Of a stretch of DNA of 64,000 nt, positions 61,510-64,000 are shown in pieces. The notes under the pieces are model-generated. The model had not been told where the DNA came from and ran no database searches. It was given only the letters and a program-made list of their open reading frames with translations. This DNA is from Halobacillus litoralis (lineage in GTDB: Bacteria > Bacillota > Bacilli > Bacillales > Halobacillaceae). The stretch is from contig NZ_JAIVAJ010000006.1 in NCBI RefSeq assembly GCF_020171725.1, positions 248,001-312,000 on the forward strand. Direction: 5' to 3'. How positions within the stretch are numbered: position 1 is the first letter of the stretch; each line of letters begins with the position of its first letter. The position numbers were made by a program, and so were the translations under genes.

Positions 61510-64000
61510 TCGGCTATTTTCAGAGGTCAATCCGAGGTAAATTTCTGCTTGCGATGCTATCTGTCATGGTTATTACTTGTGTGGCAACTTCTGTACTTTT
61601 TATGATTCAGTACTCAAATAAAGAGCAGCAGCAATTAGAAGCGATTCAGCTTGCCGAAAAAAGAGACATCTTAAACGATATAACCCTTACCTATGAATCT
61701 ATGGTGTTCAAGGTAAGGGGGTACCTTGCTTTTTCTAACCAAACTGAACTTGGGGATGCCAGGCAAGACAGGGTGGCACTGAAAGCTCAGATTAAAGAAG
61801 CTAAACAAATGAATTGGAGTACACAACAACTCCAACTTCTCGATTCACTTAATGAATTCGTTGATGCGTACTGGGAAGAGCGTTTCCCACCGGTTCAAGA
61901 GCTGATCGAGAATGAGAATTATGCAGCCATTCATCAAATCGGAGTGAACTCCACCACAACCGAAATAAACAGCTTAATAAATCAATTACGCGATATATCT
62001 CGCCAATCCCAAATTGAATTGAATGACACGAACGCGGCATTTTTAAGTCGTGTAGAAAATATTTCATACTTGATGTTCGGTTTGTTGGTCGTCGTTTTAT
62101 TGATTTTGTCATTAACCTTTCGTAAACTCAGTCAAAACATCGGCAAGCCATTGGTTGAGTTGTCCGAGGCCTCTGAAGCTCTGGCTAAAGGTAGTTACCA
62201 CGAGCTCCCTTCTTCGAAAAGCCATGATGAAATCGGCAAGTTAACGAGGTCGTTCCGTCATATGGCTGAACAAATTGCAGAACGAGAAGAGAGTTTATCT
62301 CAGCAAAACGAAGAGTTGGTCGCGCAGCAGGAGATGCTTGAATCCTATGTGAATGATTTGCGCTACAAAGACCTTGCTCTCAATGAATCCTCCATGGTCG
62401 CCCGCCTAGACAAAGACGGTTGGATCGTTTCTTGCAATGGCTACTTAGCAGACCTTTCGATGTACAGGGAGCGTGAACTGGAAGGGCGTCACTTCTTAAG
62501 CTTGATAAAAGGACAGGAAACAGAAAACCCGACAAACATCCAGAAAGCATTTCCTGGTTTGGAACAGGGGCGTGTCTGGAAAGGGGAGCTGACTTGTCTT
62601 CGTAAAGATGGCGAACCGTTCTATGCAGATACGGCGATTGTTCCACACATCAACGAAGAGGGTGAAACGGAGCAGTACATCGTCATTCAGCAGGATATTA
62701 CAGAACGTGAACAAACATCGAAAAAGCTTAAGCAGACCTTGATGGAAATGGAAGAAGCAAAAGGAAAAGTCGAGAAAATGAATACACTGAACCACGACTT
62801 ATCTGCGACGATGGATTCACGACAGCTGCTTGACGTGGTCATTCACCGCCTTTCCTACTTGTATCCATTTGAGCACGGCATGTTTGTTGTCTTGGATAGT
62901 GGAGAGGCGGCTACAATTGGTATGGGCGAGTGGAATCGTAATAAATATTCGAAAGACACGTTCGCTCACGTCATTGAACGCTTCAACGAGCACCAGAACT
63001 TCTACCTTCGTGAACGGAATGTAACCGCGGAAGAGCGGGGCTATCTTCCAGAAGGGACCGCCGCGTTTGATTTGCACGTACCGTTGTATAACTCCAACAA
63101 AGAGCTCATTGCCCTGTTCGTGGCAACACGTATCAGCAAAGGGTTTGAACAAAGAGAAATGGAAGAGATTTATACGATTCTGGAACGTGTATCCTTGTAC
63201 ATTGAACGGATTGAGTCCTATGAACAGACTGAAATCAATCGTCAATTGAACCAAGATATTATCGATAATATTAATGAGGGGATACTATTTGTGGATGATG
63301 AAGGCAGCATCATTCAGTACAATCAGAACTGGCTGCAATTCTTGAATATCCCAATCTATGAATCCCTTCAAACGTTGACGATTCACGACTGGATTAATAA
63401 AGTCTGTCATCATATTGTCGACTGCGAGTCGTTCATCTCCTTTTTCAAAGGAATGGTCTTCTCCGACGCCACCCCTTCCAACACACACCGGTTTGAAGTC
63501 GAACTGGAAGAAGAGAAGCGCGTGCTTGAGCTTTATGGTGAACCGATTTTCCATCATGAGGAGAAAGAAGGGACGTTATTCGTTTTCCGTGATATTACGA
63601 CCGAGTATGAAGTGAACGAAATGAAAACAAACCTGGTCAGTACGGTCAGTCATGAATTGAGGACGCCGCTTGCGAGTGTGCTTGGCTACACAGAGCTGAT
63701 GATTCACCGCGACCTGTCTGAAGACAGGCGGAAGAAATATCTTAATACGATTCATAGTGAAGCGAAACGTCTGACGAACCTAATCAACGATTTCCTTGAT
63801 CTGCAACGGATGGAAGCAGGGAGAGAGACGTTTAAGAAAGAGCTTCTGAACTTGAATGAAGTGTTGGACTCGGTTACAGATAACCTTCAGGTCAGTAATC
63901 CAAAGCATAAAATCACGCTCTGCGATCAGGCGGCGAACGCTGTGGTGCAGGCGGATCGGGGTAAACTGATTCAGCTGTTCACCAATCTCATCGGGAACGC
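61506..64000 (+). CDS. Membrane sensor histidine kinase with HAMP, PAS and GAF domains (3' end outside window)
   Basis: The frame is open from ATG 61506 to the window end (831 complete codons visible). Order: TM1 (about 12-32, FLLAMLSVMVITCVATSVLF); an extracytoplasmic helical sensor (33-178, CHASE3/4HB-like); TM2 (about 180-200, YLMFGLLVVVLLILSL); HAMP (about 200-255); a coiled coil; PAS (about 285-400, QYIVIQQDITEREQ); GAF-like (about 430-570); a second PAS (about 580-700, LFVFRDITTEY); HisKA with H716 in STVSHELRTPLASVLGYTEL; and the start of HATPase_c (QLFTNLIGN). It is translationally coupled to the lone receiver. Confidence 0.93.
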   Translation, partial: MIGYFQRSIRGKFLLAMLSVMVITCVATSVLFMIQYSNKEQQQLEAIQLAEKRDILNDITLTYESMVFKVRGYLAFSNQTELGDARQDRVALKAQIKEAKQMNWSTQQLQLLDSLNEFVDAYWEERFPPVQELIENENYAAIHQIGVNSTTTEINSLINQLRDISRQSQIELNDTNAAFLSRVENISYLMFGLLVVVLLILSLTFRKLSQNIGKPLVELSEASEALAKGSYHELPSSKSHDEIGKLTRSFRHMAEQIAEREESLSQQNEELVAQQEMLESYVNDLRYKDLALNESSMVARLDKDGWIVSCNGYLADLSMYRERELEGRHFLSLIKGQETENPTNIQKAFPGLEQGRVWKGELTCLRKDGEPFYADTAIVPHINEEGETEQYIVIQQDITEREQTSKKLKQTLMEMEEAKGKVEKMNTLNHDLSATMDSRQLLDVVIHRLSYLYPFEHGMFVVLDSGEAATIGMGEWNRNKYSKDTFAHVIERFNEHQNFYLRERNVTAEERGYLPEGTAAFDLHVPLYNSNKELIALFVATRISKGFEQREMEEIYTILERVSLYIERIESYEQTEINRQLNQDIIDNINEGILFVDDEGSIIQYNQNWLQFLNIPIYESLQTLTIHDWINKVCHHIVDCESFISFFKGMVFSDATPSNTHRFEVELEEEKRVLELYGEPIFHHEEKEGTLFVFRDITTEYEVNEMKTNLVSTVSHELRTPLASVLGYTELMIHRDLSEDRRKKYLNTIHSEAKRLTNLINDFLDLQRMEAGRETFKKELLNLNEVLDSVTDNLQVSNPKHKITLCDQAANAVVQADRGKLIQLFTNLIGN

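Overview
The window is chromosomal DNA from a flagellated, competence-gene-bearing Bacillaceae. Gene order from degS to minJ closely follows the Bacillus subtilis degSU-comF-flgM-hag-fliDST-hpf-secA-prfB-cccB-ftsE-ctpB-minJ segment. Class III fructose-bisphosphatase, long HPF, MinJ and strong AGGAGG-type ribosome sites agree with this. I infer a Halobacillus-like or related moderately halophilic genus, but the sequence does not prove it.

Layout. (1) 1-4.5 kb: end of degS, degU, degV, then comFA, which carries an in-frame TGA at a conserved Trp position, and comFC. (2) 4.6-17.3 kb: late flagellar genes yvyF, flgM, flgN, flgK, flgL, yviE, fliW, csrA, hag, flaG, fliD, fliS and fliT. SigD-type promoters precede flgM, hag and flaG. 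The hag leader has a CsrA-type hairpin. Two Maf-type flagellin glycosyltransferases with a small protein between them sit between hag and flaG. (3) 17.6-27.0 kb: an AT-rich nonulosonic acid island, pseB-pseC-pseF-pseG-comB-comA-ATP-grasp-pseI, then a GSCFA protein, inserted between fliT and hpf. It has no pseH acetyltransferase. In the position where acylation would be needed lie phosphosulfolactate synthase (ComA), phosphosulfolactate phosphatase (ComB) and an ATP-grasp ligase. I propose that this operon makes a sulfolactyl-substituted pseudaminic acid for flagellin. This is the main candidate for an undescribed system.

(4) 27.1-39.6 kb: housekeeping genes hpf, secA, prfB (programmed +1 frameshift), galU, a YitT protein, cccB, ftsE, ctpB and minJ. 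ftsX, expected between ftsE and ctpB, is missing. (5) 39.7-44.4 kb: an accessory stretch of small membrane and unrecognised proteins, including several one-TM plus coiled-coil microproteins, and a two-TM potassium-channel-like protein. (6) 44.5-59.2 kb: fbp, a regular 52-nt tandem array of inverted repeats, a MetOD1-like protein, a Fur-box-preceded iron ABC ATPase, a PAS-GGDEF protein, a HAD dehalogenase, a YdjM-like protein, ctaA, a SWIM/SNF2 helicase and prfC. (7) 59.5-64 kb: a signalling cassette of HPt-REC-GGDEF-REC, a lone receiver and a large hybrid-sensor histidine kinase that runs off the window.

Repeats: two ~170-bp palindromic elements (32.0 and 47.9 kb) keep their stems by compensatory changes. 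There is also one REP-like palindrome (32.3 kb) and the six-unit 52-nt array (46.5-46.8 kb). How the parts fit: DegS-DegU, SigD/FlgM and CsrA/FliW control flagellin output, Maf proteins and the Pse island decorate it, and the two GGDEF proteins suggest cyclic-di-GMP input to the motile/sessile choice.
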